DNA from: Oceanihabitans sediminis
GTDB lineage: Bacteria > Bacteroidota > Bacteroidia > Flavobacteriales > Flavobacteriaceae
Assembly: GCF_003337215.1 (NCBI RefSeq)
Contig: NZ_QPIG01000002.1
Span: 248,001 to 312,000 of the forward strand
Direction: 5' to 3'
Length of the DNA: 64,000 bases
Positions within the stretch are counted from its first letter, which is position 1; every line of letters begins with the position of its first letter. This document shows, piece after piece, positions 1-9,800 of this stretch. The notes below the pieces were generated by a model. It was not told the origin of the DNA, made no database searches, and saw only the letters and a program-made list of their open reading frames with translations. A program made the translations under genes and the position numbers.

Positions 1-31
1 AACGTTCTACATTCCTTCAGAATAAAACAAA

Positions 32-60
32 AAAAAGAGCCCTTTAAAAGGACTCTTTTT
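32..60 (-). terminator. Terminator of the copper operon
   Basis: A-rich run, then the stem AAAAAGAG-C-CCTTT / AAAGG-A-CTCTTTTT, with T-tracts on both strands. It lies 20 bases past the stop of the last copper gene, so it ends that minus-strand transcript. It could also work for a plus-strand gene off the left edge. Confidence 0.85.
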
Positions 61-81
61 TATTATCGAATGAATATTTAA

Positions 82-519
82 TTAATGTACTTCAGCTTTT
101 ACTTCACCTGACTGATTCATTTGCATGTCATGGTCGTATTTACAACATCCAGGTAAATTTTCGTATGCAGCTAAGTCACCTGCTACTTTTTCAGTATCAT
201 ATCCTGAAGCAGCAATAGCATTGTGAATAGACATCACATCTGTTTTAGTTTCATCAAATGATACATCAATTTTCTTTTTGTCTACATCCCAATTTGCTTC
301 CGCTACACCTTCTACGCTGTTTGCTGCTTTTTCAATAGTTGTTTTACACATACCGCAGTTTCCTCTTACTCCAAAAGAAATCTCAGCCGCAGCTACTTCT
401 TTTGTTACTTCAGACGTTACTTCTGTTACTGTTGTTTCAACTTCTTTTTTGGCTTCATCTTTACAACTTGTTAAGCCCATTGCAGCTATTACCGCTACAC
501 TTAAAATTACTCTCTTCAT
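82..519 (-). CDS. Heavy-metal-associated (HMA) domain lipoprotein
   Basis: 145 residues. The N-terminus is a lipoprotein signal with lipobox LTSC (Cys at about 19), so the mature protein is probably membrane-anchored. After a short acidic Thr/Val/Glu-rich linker comes one HMA ferredoxin-like domain (about 46-115) with the metal motif GNCGMCKTTIE, i.e. CxxC binding of Cu(I) or a similar soft metal. The C-terminus has further Cys/His (GCCKYDHDM), a possible second site. Likely role (inference): a metallochaperone delivering copper to the pump or ATPase encoded upstream in the same operon. It is the last gene of the operon, 34 bases after cusB, and is followed directly by the terminator. Confidence 0.85.
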   Translation of the reverse strand: MKRVILSVAVIAAMGLTSCKDEAKKEVETTVTEVTSEVTKEVAAAEISFGVRGNCGMCKTTIEKAANSVEGVAEANWDVDKKKIDVSFDETKTDVMSIHNAIAASGYDTEKVAGDLAAYENLPGCCKYDHDMQMNQSGEVKAEVH

Positions 520-553
520 GTTTAAATATTTAATTATTAATAATTGGTTTTAC

Positions 554-2287
554 TTATTCTATTACTTGTTTTACTTCACCACATCGCAACATAGCGTCGC
601 CAAAATACGGATTTAAAACTTTTTCTTCCTTACTCAACCAATAAGCCCCTGTATCATTATCAACCATTGGGCAGTATTGATGATAGACCTTTTCATTTAT
701 ACCGAATACTTCAATAGCATTGGTTAAATGTGTTGAAAGGCTTTTAAAACTTCTTCTTTGATCGGCTATTTCACTTGTGTTTGAAATGGATGTCGCAGAA
801 TTTTTTATTTCCTTTTCAAGAACCATCCAATGCTCGTGTGCTTCCTTATCTTTTACCAATTTCATATCTACTTTTGATAAATGGCTTAATAACTTTTTCG
901 CTTCCTCTGCACTGTTATTGGTGTCATCTTTTACCAAGGCATCTTTTAGTTGATTATAATCGTTAAAAACTGCTTTTAATTGATTCTGAAAGTCTTTTGA
1001 AACGGTAACTCTTTCGTTTAAATTGAAGTGCGCTTCTTTGGATTCATTTTTATCTGATTTATGATTCATCATAGACTTTTTACCTTGTAATTGAGCTGCT
1101 GCATCTACAGTAAATGTTCCATTCGTAACAATTTCATCGCCATTTTCTAATCCGTCTACAACCTGATAATTTTCACCCATTTTAGAACCTAAGGTAATTT
1201 CACGCATTTCGAAAACAGTTTCGTTGGGATCCGGTTTTAAATACACCAATGAACGCTCTCCAGTCCATAACACAGCCGTCGACGGAATAGTCAGCACTTC
1301 TTTAGTGTTTGAAGCAACGCCTTTTATTTTACCCGAAACAAACATGCCTGGCTTAAACAAATTATCCTTATTACTCAACACCACTCTTAGAGTTACCGTA
1401 CGTGTTTTCGTATTTAAAGTTGGATCTATAAAATCTACTTTTCCTGTGAATTCTTTATTAGGATACGCGTTTGTTACGACAGAAACCTCTTGCCCTTTCT
1501 TTAGTAATTCAATTTGATTTTCATAAACATCAAAATTCGCCCAAACAGTAGACAGATTAGCGATTTTAAGCAATGGCTGACCTTGCTTTACATAATCCCC
1601 TTGCTCGATAAGTTTTTCAGTCACAGTTCCTGAAACCGTAGCATAAATAGGCACGTTTTCTTGCACTTTTCCTGAAGATTCTATCTGACTGATTTGATTC
1701 TCTGAAAGCTTCCAAAGTTTTAGTTTATTACGAACCGCTTTATACAAAGCAGGCTGTGATTCTTTTAAAGAGGAAGCAGTAAGCAACTCTTGTTGTGCTG
1801 CATATAATTCAGGAGAATAAATAGTAGCCAACAACTGACCTCTACGCACCTCTTCTCCTGTGAAACTCACATTCAATCGTTCTATACGTCCTGAAAAATA
1901 ACTCACTTGCACAGCGTTAGCTTCTTCGTTTTCTACAATTTTTCCAGATAATTTAATGGCATTATCTTCAGCTTCACCACTGCCTACAACAGATGTTTGC
2001 ACATTAGCCAAAGCCATTGCATTATCTGTTAGTTTGAATTGATCGGCAGCCAAGCCATCTGCTCCTGCTTCGGCTGGTATTAAGTCCATTCCGCAAATAG
2101 GACAATCGCCAAATTCTGGCTGCATAATTTGAGGATGCATAGAACAAGTCCACATTTGATTTGATTCTGCAACAGCATCATGGTTATGCTCATTCTCGGT
2201 ATGAGATGAACCGCCAAATAAGAACCATCCTAATAGAATTCCTATAGCTAACAAACCTATGTATATAACTACTTTATTATTTTTCAT
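554..2287 (-). CDS. cusB: CusB-like RND efflux periplasmic adaptor
   Basis: 577 residues. An N-terminal membrane anchor (about 5-25) is followed by a His-rich stretch and a heavy-metal-binding YHS-like domain, motif WTCSMHPQIM...CPICGMDLIP (about 46-72). The middle is an HlyD/membrane-fusion adaptor (barrel-sandwich hybrid, alpha-hairpin, beta-barrel; about 110-400). The C-terminal 160 residues look like DUF3347, with the motif YHQYCPM. The protein should link the inner-membrane CusA pump to the outer-membrane CusC channel and pass on Cu(I)/Ag(I). The start overlaps the end of the upstream DUF305 gene by 11 bases, so the two are translationally coupled. The metal-binding zinc-ribbon-like module also occurs twice in the CopA of this operon. 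Confidence 0.9.
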   Translation of the reverse strand: MKNNKVVIYIGLLAIGILLGWFLFGGSSHTENEHNHDAVAESNQMWTCSMHPQIMQPEFGDCPICGMDLIPAEAGADGLAADQFKLTDNAMALANVQTSVVGSGEAEDNAIKLSGKIVENEEANAVQVSYFSGRIERLNVSFTGEEVRRGQLLATIYSPELYAAQQELLTASSLKESQPALYKAVRNKLKLWKLSENQISQIESSGKVQENVPIYATVSGTVTEKLIEQGDYVKQGQPLLKIANLSTVWANFDVYENQIELLKKGQEVSVVTNAYPNKEFTGKVDFIDPTLNTKTRTVTLRVVLSNKDNLFKPGMFVSGKIKGVASNTKEVLTIPSTAVLWTGERSLVYLKPDPNETVFEMREITLGSKMGENYQVVDGLENGDEIVTNGTFTVDAAAQLQGKKSMMNHKSDKNESKEAHFNLNERVTVSKDFQNQLKAVFNDYNQLKDALVKDDTNNSAEEAKKLLSHLSKVDMKLVKDKEAHEHWMVLEKEIKNSATSISNTSEIADQRRSFKSLSTHLTNAIEVFGINEKVYHQYCPMVDNDTGAYWLSKEEKVLNPYFGDAMLRCGEVKQVIE

Positions 2288-2768
2288 TTTCCAATCGTTT
2301 TATCATGATTTTCATTTCTTCAATTTCTTTTCTTTGAGCTTCAATAATAGCATCTGCTAATTTTCTAACCTCTGGATCTTTAATGTCAGCCCGCTCACTA
2401 GTTAATATGGCAATGGAGTGATGTGGAATCATCCCTTTTAACCACAACAAATCACCAACAACAGGTGCTTGAACTCTCACCAACCCTAAAGCTCCAATAA
2501 ATAGCAGTAAGCTCCCAACTAGTATCCCAATATTCTTTTTTTTATTTGTATACATATTCCGCATAAAGAACCACATAATTACCGCCATCGTAGAAATCCC
2601 TAAGCACACCATATAAAATCGTGTCATACTAAAATAGACATGATCAATCGCATAGGTATTTAAGTACATCGTTATATACATAACTATAAATGAACACCCT
2701 AACATTAGGAAGAACTTAGTGTAGCTCCCCATGCCTTTCTTTTCTGTATTATGTTCTTGTGAATTCAT
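2277..2768 (-). CDS. DUF305-type membrane protein
   Basis: 163 residues with about four predicted transmembrane segments in the first 100 residues (around 16-38, 45-67, 78-92). A C-terminal soluble helix pair follows, carrying the DUF305 hallmark MIPHHSIAI, then a run of charged helix (EAQRKEIEEMKIMIKRL). DUF305 proteins are four-helix, ferritin-like-fold proteins often found in copper loci; the conserved His/Met residues suggest metal binding but the biochemical role is unknown. It sits between copA (12 bases upstream) and cusB (overlapping), which supports a copper-related function. Confidence 0.8.
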   Translation of the reverse strand: MNSQEHNTEKKGMGSYTKFFLMLGCSFIVMYITMYLNTYAIDHVYFSMTRFYMVCLGISTMAVIMWFFMRNMYTNKKKNIGILVGSLLLFIGALGLVRVQAPVVGDLLWLKGMIPHHSIAILTSERADIKDPEVRKLADAIIEAQRKEIEEMKIMIKRLENEK

Positions 2769-2780
2769 ACTGTTATGGTT

Positions 2781-5498
2781 TTAAATGTTAATAGTTCTTA
2801 ATCTTAAAGCATTAGCAATTACCGAAACCGAGCTAAAACTCATTGCTAAAGCTGCAATCATTGGGGATAATAACAATCCGAAAACAGGAAATAAAACACC
2901 TGCAGCAACGGGCACACCTAAAGTGTTATAGACTAATGCAAAAAATAAGTTTTGTTTGATGTTTTTCATCACACCGTGACTTAAATTCTTCGCTTTTACG
3001 ATGCCATTTAAATCACCTTTTACAAGCGTAATTTCTGCACTTTCTATAGCGACATCTGTCCCCGTTCCCATAGCTATTCCGACGTCACTTTTCGCCAATG
3101 CAGGCGCATCGTTAATCCCGTCACCTGCCATAGCAACTACTTTTCCTTCGTTCTGTAATTTCTCTACCACCTTTAACTTGTCTTCAGGTAACATACTGGC
3201 TTTGAAATCGGCAAGATGTAATTCAGAAGCAACGGCTTGAGCGGTATCATGATTATCACCTGTAAGCATAATCACAGCAATACCTTTATCTTGAAGTTCT
3301 TTAATTGCCTTCGCACTAGTTGCTTTAATTTTATCGCCAATAACCACATAACCAACAACCATTTTGTCTACGGCTAAATAAGACACCGTCTTTCCTTGTT
3401 TTTGATAGGTTTTAGCTTCAGCCTCCATTTCAGACGAGATGGCAGCATTCGCATACTTCATCATTTCTGGGTTTCCTAAAGCTGTGGTTTTACCATTCAC
3501 TTTACCTTCAACACCTTTACCAGTAACCGCACTAAAAGCCTCTGATTTTAATACTTCCGTTTTCTTTTCCTTTCCGAATTTTACCGTAGCTTCAGCTAAA
3601 GGGTGTTCAGAATTACTATTTAAAGACACTATATATTGAAGCACTTGCTCTTCGGTATAATCGGTCCCAAAAGCACCAACTTTTTCAACGGTTGGTCGTC
3701 CTTCTGTTATCGTTCCAGTTTTATCAATAATAAGGGTATCTACTTTATCCAATTTCTCTAAAGCTTCCGCATTTTTAATCAGCACTCCATTTTGAGCACC
3801 CTTTCCAACACCAACCATAACAGACATGGGCGTTGCTAATCCTAAAGCGCAAGGACAAGCAATAATTAACACCGCAATGGCATTAACAAAGGCATAAACA
3901 TAAACAGGTTCTGGTCCCCAAATAGCCCAAACCCCAAAGGTTATTAGAGAAATCAAGACTACGGCAGGCACAAAATAACCCGATACTCTATCCGCTAGAT
4001 TCTGAATTGGCGCACGACTTCTACTCGCATCATTCACCATATGAATAATTTGAGACAGTAAGGTGTCGCTACCTACTTTTTCAGCTTTCATAAGAAACAC
4101 CTGATTCCCATTTATAGTTCCACTACTCACCTTATCACCTTCCACTTTATTTACAGGAATTGGCTCTCCAGTAATCATCGATTCATCAATAGTCGTTTCA
4201 CCTTCAGTTATAGAACCATCTACAGGAATTTTATCTCCTGGTTTTACTTTAAGAATATCGCCCAATTCTATTTTATCGATACTCACCTCAACATCTTCAC
4301 CATGAACAACTTTGGTTGCCTTATTAGGTGCTAGTTTTAACAACTCTTTTACTGCCGAATTGGTTTTACTATGGGCACGAGCTTCCAAAAGCTGACCTAA
4401 AAGCACCAAGGTTAAAATAACCGTTGCCGCTTCAAAATACACGTGAACAGCTCCTGATTCTGATACAAATTGCTCCGGAAAAATTCCAGGAAACAACATG
4501 CCAAATACACTAAACAGCCACGAAGCTCCTGCTCCAATTCCAATCAGTGTAAACATGTTTAGATTCCATGTTTTGATACTTCTATAAGCACGTTCAAAGA
4601 ACATCCATGTGGCATAAAACACCACTGGAATAGATAATGCAAACTGAATCCAGTTCCAGTTTTGTTGCTCCATAATATCGTACAGCGGATTATTTGGAAC
4701 CATCTCACTCATAGCTATAATGAAAATTGGTAGTGTGAATGCAAAAGCAATCCAAAACTTTTTCAGCAGCTTATTGTAGGTCTTTTCTTCAGAAGATAAA
4801 TCGGCTTGCATGGGCACTAAATCCATTCCGCAAATAGGACAAGCTCCTGCTTCGTCTTCAACTATTTCAGGATGCATTGGGCAGGTCCATTGTTCGGAAT
4901 TGATTGCTGACAAGTTTTGTTCTTCCACCAAATCCATTCCACATACCGGACAATCGCCAGGCTTGTCATAGGTTTTATCACCTTCACAATGCATCGGACA
5001 ATAAAATGTACCGGTTCCTTCTCCCTTTGGTTTTGCCGCTTTTTCTTCGTGCTTAGGTTGTTCTCCTGGATGGTGAATACTATAACTCCCGCCATCTTTT
5101 TTTAAGGCCTCTTGAAAAGTTTCTAAAGGAATATGAGATGCCATTTTAATAAGCGCTTCCTTCTTTTCTAAATTCACCGTTGCTTTTAAAACACCTTCCA
5201 CTTCGGAAAGCGTTTTTTCAACGTGACTCCGGCAACCATTGCAGGTCATTCCGTGTATCTTATACGTATGTAGCATAGCGCCTTCATTTAGCTTGTGAAT
5301 GGAATAGGTGTCTCCTTCCTTTTTTAAAGCCTCTTGAAAAGTCTCCAAAGGAATATGAGATGCCATTTCAATAACAGCTTCCTTCTTTTCTAAATTCACC
5401 GTTGCTTTTGAAACACCTTCCACTTCGGAAAGCGTTTTTTCAACGTGACTCCGGCAACCATTGCAGGTCATTCCGTGTATATGATATGTGTGTTTCAT
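2781..5498 (-). CDS. copA: Copper-translocating P1B-type ATPase
   Basis: 905 residues. Order: two HMA domains (about 1-70 and 75-145) each with GMTCNGC, two heavy-metal-binding CPMH...CPVCGMDL modules (about 168-232), then the P-type ATPase core. Visible core motifs: TGEP (actuator), CPC in the ion-binding helix (ACPCALGLATP), phosphorylated Asp in DKTGTITEG, SEHPLAEA of the nucleotide domain, and GDGINDAPAL. It should pump Cu(I)/Ag(I) out of the cytoplasm. The N-terminal soft-metal modules and the CPC motif fit copper rather than zinc. The two HMA domains are nearly identical and reflect a 222-base tandem duplication. Minus strand; spaced 83 bases from cusC with a palindrome in between. Confidence 0.95.
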   Translation of the reverse strand: MKHTYHIHGMTCNGCRSHVEKTLSEVEGVSKATVNLEKKEAVIEMASHIPLETFQEALKKEGDTYSIHKLNEGAMLHTYKIHGMTCNGCRSHVEKTLSEVEGVLKATVNLEKKEALIKMASHIPLETFQEALKKDGGSYSIHHPGEQPKHEEKAAKPKGEGTGTFYCPMHCEGDKTYDKPGDCPVCGMDLVEEQNLSAINSEQWTCPMHPEIVEDEAGACPICGMDLVPMQADLSSEEKTYNKLLKKFWIAFAFTLPIFIIAMSEMVPNNPLYDIMEQQNWNWIQFALSIPVVFYATWMFFERAYRSIKTWNLNMFTLIGIGAGASWLFSVFGMLFPGIFPEQFVSESGAVHVYFEAATVILTLVLLGQLLEARAHSKTNSAVKELLKLAPNKATKVVHGEDVEVSIDKIELGDILKVKPGDKIPVDGSITEGETTIDESMITGEPIPVNKVEGDKVSSGTINGNQVFLMKAEKVGSDTLLSQIIHMVNDASRSRAPIQNLADRVSGYFVPAVVLISLITFGVWAIWGPEPVYVYAFVNAIAVLIIACPCALGLATPMSVMVGVGKGAQNGVLIKNAEALEKLDKVDTLIIDKTGTITEGRPTVEKVGAFGTDYTEEQVLQYIVSLNSNSEHPLAEATVKFGKEKKTEVLKSEAFSAVTGKGVEGKVNGKTTALGNPEMMKYANAAISSEMEAEAKTYQKQGKTVSYLAVDKMVVGYVVIGDKIKATSAKAIKELQDKGIAVIMLTGDNHDTAQAVASELHLADFKASMLPEDKLKVVEKLQNEGKVVAMAGDGINDAPALAKSDVGIAMGTGTDVAIESAEITLVKGDLNGIVKAKNLSHGVMKNIKQNLFFALVYNTLGVPVAAGVLFPVFGLLLSPMIAALAMSFSSVSVIANALRLRTINI
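5055..5498 (-). repeat. 222-base tandem duplication of the HMA domain in copA
   Basis: Two adjacent 222-base units (5277-5498 and 5055-5276) encode residues 1-74 and 75-148 of CopA. Long stretches match base for base, for example the segment around GGCAACCATTGCAGGTCATT. The period is exactly 74 codons, so the frame is kept. Differences cluster near the ends of each unit. This looks like a recent in-frame duplication. Confidence 0.9.
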
Positions 5499-5515
5499 AA
5501 TTGTTATGTTATAGG

Positions 5516-5542
5516 CCTAACAGGTTTTAAACACCTGTTAGG
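5516..5542. repeat. Perfect 10-bp inverted repeat between cusC and copA
   Basis: CCTAACAGGT, then a 7-base AT loop, then ACCTGTTAGG. No T-tract follows on either strand, so it is more likely an mRNA-processing/stability hairpin or a copy of a dispersed intergenic palindrome than a terminator. It falls between two genes of one operon. Confidence 0.75.
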
Positions 5543-5581
5543 TCAGTTATTCATTTTAAAGCTAATCATAAAATGCAACAA

Positions 5582-6811
5582 TTAATTCGTCACATAATTT
5601 ATGAAGGCCGATTGCACAAAATAATTTTTTACGGATTCCATTTGATTCATTTGAAACTTCAATTGCAATTCTTGAATGTCTAAAACATCATTAAAATCAA
5701 TTGTTCCTGTTTCGTAATTTTTAATTAGAATTTCTTCGGCATCTTCTGCGCGTTTTAAGTTTTGAACTTGCGTATCAAAAGAAATTCGCGATTGATTACG
5801 TTGAGAAATGGCTTTCGCTAATTCGGACTTCAACATATTCAATCGTTCAGCTTTTTGCGATTGAATTTCTTGTTTTCGCAAATCGTTTTGAATGGTCTGC
5901 GATTTATACTTTTTATTAAAGATAGGAATTGATACTGAAACCATTGGCATGACCATATCCTTATAAGAACTTGTAATCATCGGACTGTTTTCTTGATTGA
6001 TATATTCCACTCCGAAACCAATCATTGGTCCTCCCTCTTTTTTATTCAGTAATTCTGACTGATTTACCGATTCATACAACTTGTCGTATTTAAGTAACTC
6101 CGGATTAACCTGTAAGCTATCGTAGCTATAATAGCTATCGTCTTGCGGAATTTCTAAAGTAGACAGCACAGACACCTTGCTATCATAATCTCGATTCAGT
6201 AAACTATTTAAAGCCGCTTGTAAGCCTTCGGATTTCTGAGTCAACACTTCTTTTTGTTCTTGTAACTCGTTTTGTCTAATCTGAAGTTTTAAAACATCTA
6301 CTGCCGATGCCTTCCCGACTTCTAATGAGGTTAATGCAATCTGCTCATAGGATTGCAAAAGGCTAATATTCTTTTCTAAAACCTTTTGTTTGGCGTCAAT
6401 TTCATAAAGCTGATAATACAATTGCGAAACTGACAGCGCTAACTTTCGTTTCGCTATAGTTATTTCTATGTACTGTGCATCGGCCATAGAAGAGGCATAA
6501 TTTTCTCGTGCCGTAATAGTTCCAAACCAAGGCAACATTTGCATTACCGATACTCTAAAACGTTCCATTGGCATGTTCATTTCTGGTGATACCGCCATGA
6601 AACCGAAATTAAATTCGGTATTTGGAATACTATTGACTTCGTTAACTTTCTCTGAAGCAATTTTATGCTGAAAATCGATTTTTTGAATTTCAGGATTGTT
6701 TTCTAAAGCTTCGTTAATTAACACGCCTAAATCTTGTGAATTTCCTTTTAAAACAAAGAAAAAAGAAAGAGATATAAGGACGACTTTTATATATGATTTT
6801 ATATTTTTCAT
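5582..6811 (-). CDS. cusC: TolC-family outer-membrane channel (CusC-like)
   Basis: 409 residues with an N-terminal signal peptide (KVVLISLSFFFVLKGNSQ). The remainder is the repeated helical-hairpin pattern of outer-membrane efflux proteins, with two OEP halves and coiled-coil-rich segments (LQIRQNELQEQKEVLTQK and similar). A conserved ENNPEIQ motif sits near the mature N-terminus. It should form the trimeric outer-membrane duct of the CusCBA complex. Its start codon overlaps the cusA stop (ATGA), showing translational coupling to the pump gene. It is a little shorter than E. coli CusC (about 460), and no acylated Cys is seen. Confidence 0.88.
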   Translation of the reverse strand: MKNIKSYIKVVLISLSFFFVLKGNSQDLGVLINEALENNPEIQKIDFQHKIASEKVNEVNSIPNTEFNFGFMAVSPEMNMPMERFRVSVMQMLPWFGTITARENYASSMADAQYIEITIAKRKLALSVSQLYYQLYEIDAKQKVLEKNISLLQSYEQIALTSLEVGKASAVDVLKLQIRQNELQEQKEVLTQKSEGLQAALNSLLNRDYDSKVSVLSTLEIPQDDSYYSYDSLQVNPELLKYDKLYESVNQSELLNKKEGGPMIGFGVEYINQENSPMITSSYKDMVMPMVSVSIPIFNKKYKSQTIQNDLRKQEIQSQKAERLNMLKSELAKAISQRNQSRISFDTQVQNLKRAEDAEEILIKNYETGTIDFNDVLDIQELQLKFQMNQMESVKNYFVQSAFINYVTN

Positions 6812-9800
6812 TTAGATATTCTTTTAAGTTTAGCTTCCGCTCTCCAGCTATACAGCACAGGTACAACAAACAGAGTTATTAGCGCGATAAGCATTCCTCC
6901 GAAACTTGGAATAGCCATTGGTATCATAATATCACTTCCGCGTCCTGTTGAGGTTAATACTGGTAGTAATGCCAAAATGGTTGTAGCTGTTGTCATTAAA
7001 CATGGTCTGATACGTTTTTCTCCTGCTTCTACAATCGATGCTCTAATTTCTTTCTTGGTATCAGGTGAATTTCTATCGAAAGTTTGCGTTAAATACGTTG
7101 CCATAACCACACCATCATCGGTAGCAATTCCGAAAAGTGCAATAAACCCAACCCAAACAGCCACACTTAAATTAATGGCGTGCATTTGGAATAAATCTCG
7201 CAGGTTTTCACCAAAGAAATTGAAGTTTAAAAACCAGTCTTGACCATAGAGCCAAATCATAATAAATCCGCCACCAAATGCCACAGCAATTCCCGTAAAT
7301 ACCATTAATGAGGTGGTTACCGAACGGAATTGGAAGTACAGAATTAAAAATATAATGGCTAAAGCTAAAGGAACCACAACCGATAGTGTTTTTTCTGCAC
7401 GCAGCTGATTTTCATAGGTTCCAGTAAACTCATAACTAATTCCTTTTGGCACGATTAACTTTCCGGATTTAATATGCTCTTGAATCAACGCTTGCGCACT
7501 TTCAACCACATTAACTTCAGCGAAACCTTCTAATTTGTCAAACAATACATATCCTACTAAGAAGGTGTCTTCACTTTTAATTACTTGCGGACCTTGCTCA
7601 TAACGAATACTTGCTAATTCACTTAAAGGCACTGGATTTCCTTTTTCAACAGGAATATAAATTTGCTCTAAATCGGAAGGGTTTCCTCGTAATTCTCTTG
7701 GGTAACGTACACGTACTCCGTAACGCTCTCTACCTTCGACCGTTTGGGTAAGCGACATGCCACCAACAGCGACTTTTAAAACCTCCTGCACATCGGCAAT
7801 AGAAATTCCGTAACGCGCAATTTTCTCTCTATCAATATCAATCAACAAATACGGTTTACCAACAATCCTATCGGCAAAAACAGCTTCTTGTTTTACACCT
7901 TCGGCATGTTTAAGAATATCTTCTAATTGCACTCCAAAAGCTTCAATCTGTTTTAAATCTTGACCTTTTACTTTTATTCCCATTGGTGCTCGCATTCCTG
8001 TTTGAAGCATTACCAATCGGGTTTCAATAGGTTGCAATCTAGGTGCAGATGTTACTCCTGGTAATTTAGTTACTCTTACAATTTCATCCCAAATATCATC
8101 AGGTGATTTTATTTCTGGTCGCCAATTTCGGAAGAATTCACCATCCTTATCTGGAATGAGTTGCGCGTTCGTGATTTTGGTTGAAGTGGAATTGATTACC
8201 GATTTGTTGATGTTTTCATTTGAACTTTCAACTAAATTTTCATTATAAACCAATCGTCCATCTTTCAATTCAAACAATCCATCATCATTCACTTTATAAC
8301 GCTGACGTTCGTTATCTTCATTCAGCATATATTCTGGCTTATACTGAATAATATTCTCGTACATAGATAGTGGGGCTGGATCTAAAGCAGACTCTGTTCT
8401 ACCGGCTTTTCCAACCACCGTTTCGATTTCTGGAATACTAGCAACTGCCATGTCTAATTGTTGTAGCACACGTTTGTTTTCTTCCACTCCAGAATGCGGC
8501 ATGGATGTCGGCATTAGTAAAAAGGAACCTTCATTTAATGATGGCATAAACTCTTTACCTGTGTTTTTCATAATGAAGAATCCTGCCACAATAATTGCGG
8601 TTGGAACAGATAAAAACAATACTTTATTATCTAAACACCATCTCAAAATCCGAGTATAGAATTTGATAAATAATGAAAATGCACCTAATAGTCCGAAGCA
8701 AATGACTCCAACAAAAATCAGGTTCCAGAAGATGCTTTTATCGACACCCAACGGTCTCCAATATTCCGCTAAAAGAAAGACGATAGCAGATGCTGAAATA
8801 ACAATATTAATCAGGTTTGCTCGTTTTGCATCAACAATATCTTGAAGTTTTAAAATACCTGTAACTCCAAATGCTATTAAAACAATCCCCAACCAATAGC
8901 CATAGAAAAGCCCAGCTATTCCCGCGAGGATTAAAGCTGTGTTTAAAATATAGCTGAAACTCTTTTTAATACTTTTTCTTCTGAATAAAAATGCTGCAAA
9001 CGGCGGAATTAAGAATAAAGCCACAAGTATGGAAGCCGTTAAAGCAAAAGTCTTTGTAAATGCTAATGGTCGGAATAATTTTCCTTCGGCACCAATCATC
9101 GTAAATACAGGAATGAAACTAATAATAGTGGTCATTACTGCGGTTACGATAGCTCCAGAAACTTCTGCTGTGGCATTATAAACGACAGTATTTATAGACT
9201 CTTTACCGTCATCATCATCGAGATGTCGAATAATGTTTTCGGATAATATCACCCCCACATCAACCATAGTACCAATAGCAATGGCAATACCTGATAAAGC
9301 AACAATATTGGCGTCGACATTAAAGAGTTTCATGGCTATAAATACCATGAGCACCGCAACAGGTAGCAGTCCGGAAATTAAAATGGAAGCACGCAGATTG
9401 AACACCATGATGATAATCACCAAAATGGTAATTAAAATCTCCAAGGTTAGCGCTTCGTTTAAGGTTCCTAAAGTTTCTTGAATCAGCTCGGAGCGATCAT
9501 AAAAAGGAACAACGGTTAGCTGAGACGTTCTGCCGTCGGCTAAAACTTTAGAAGGTAATCCTGTACTTAACTCACTAATTTTTTCTTTAACGTTATTAAT
9601 GACTTCCATTGGGTTGGCTCCATAACGTGCCACTACAACCCCACCAACGACCTCAGCACCTTCTTTATCTAAGATCCCTCTTCGTGCTTCAGGACCTAAA
9701 GCTACTTTAGCAATATCTTTAATTCGAATAGATTTGTAATCTTCCGAAGTCACCACAGCATTTTCAATGTCTGATACAGACTTTACATAGCCTAAACCAC

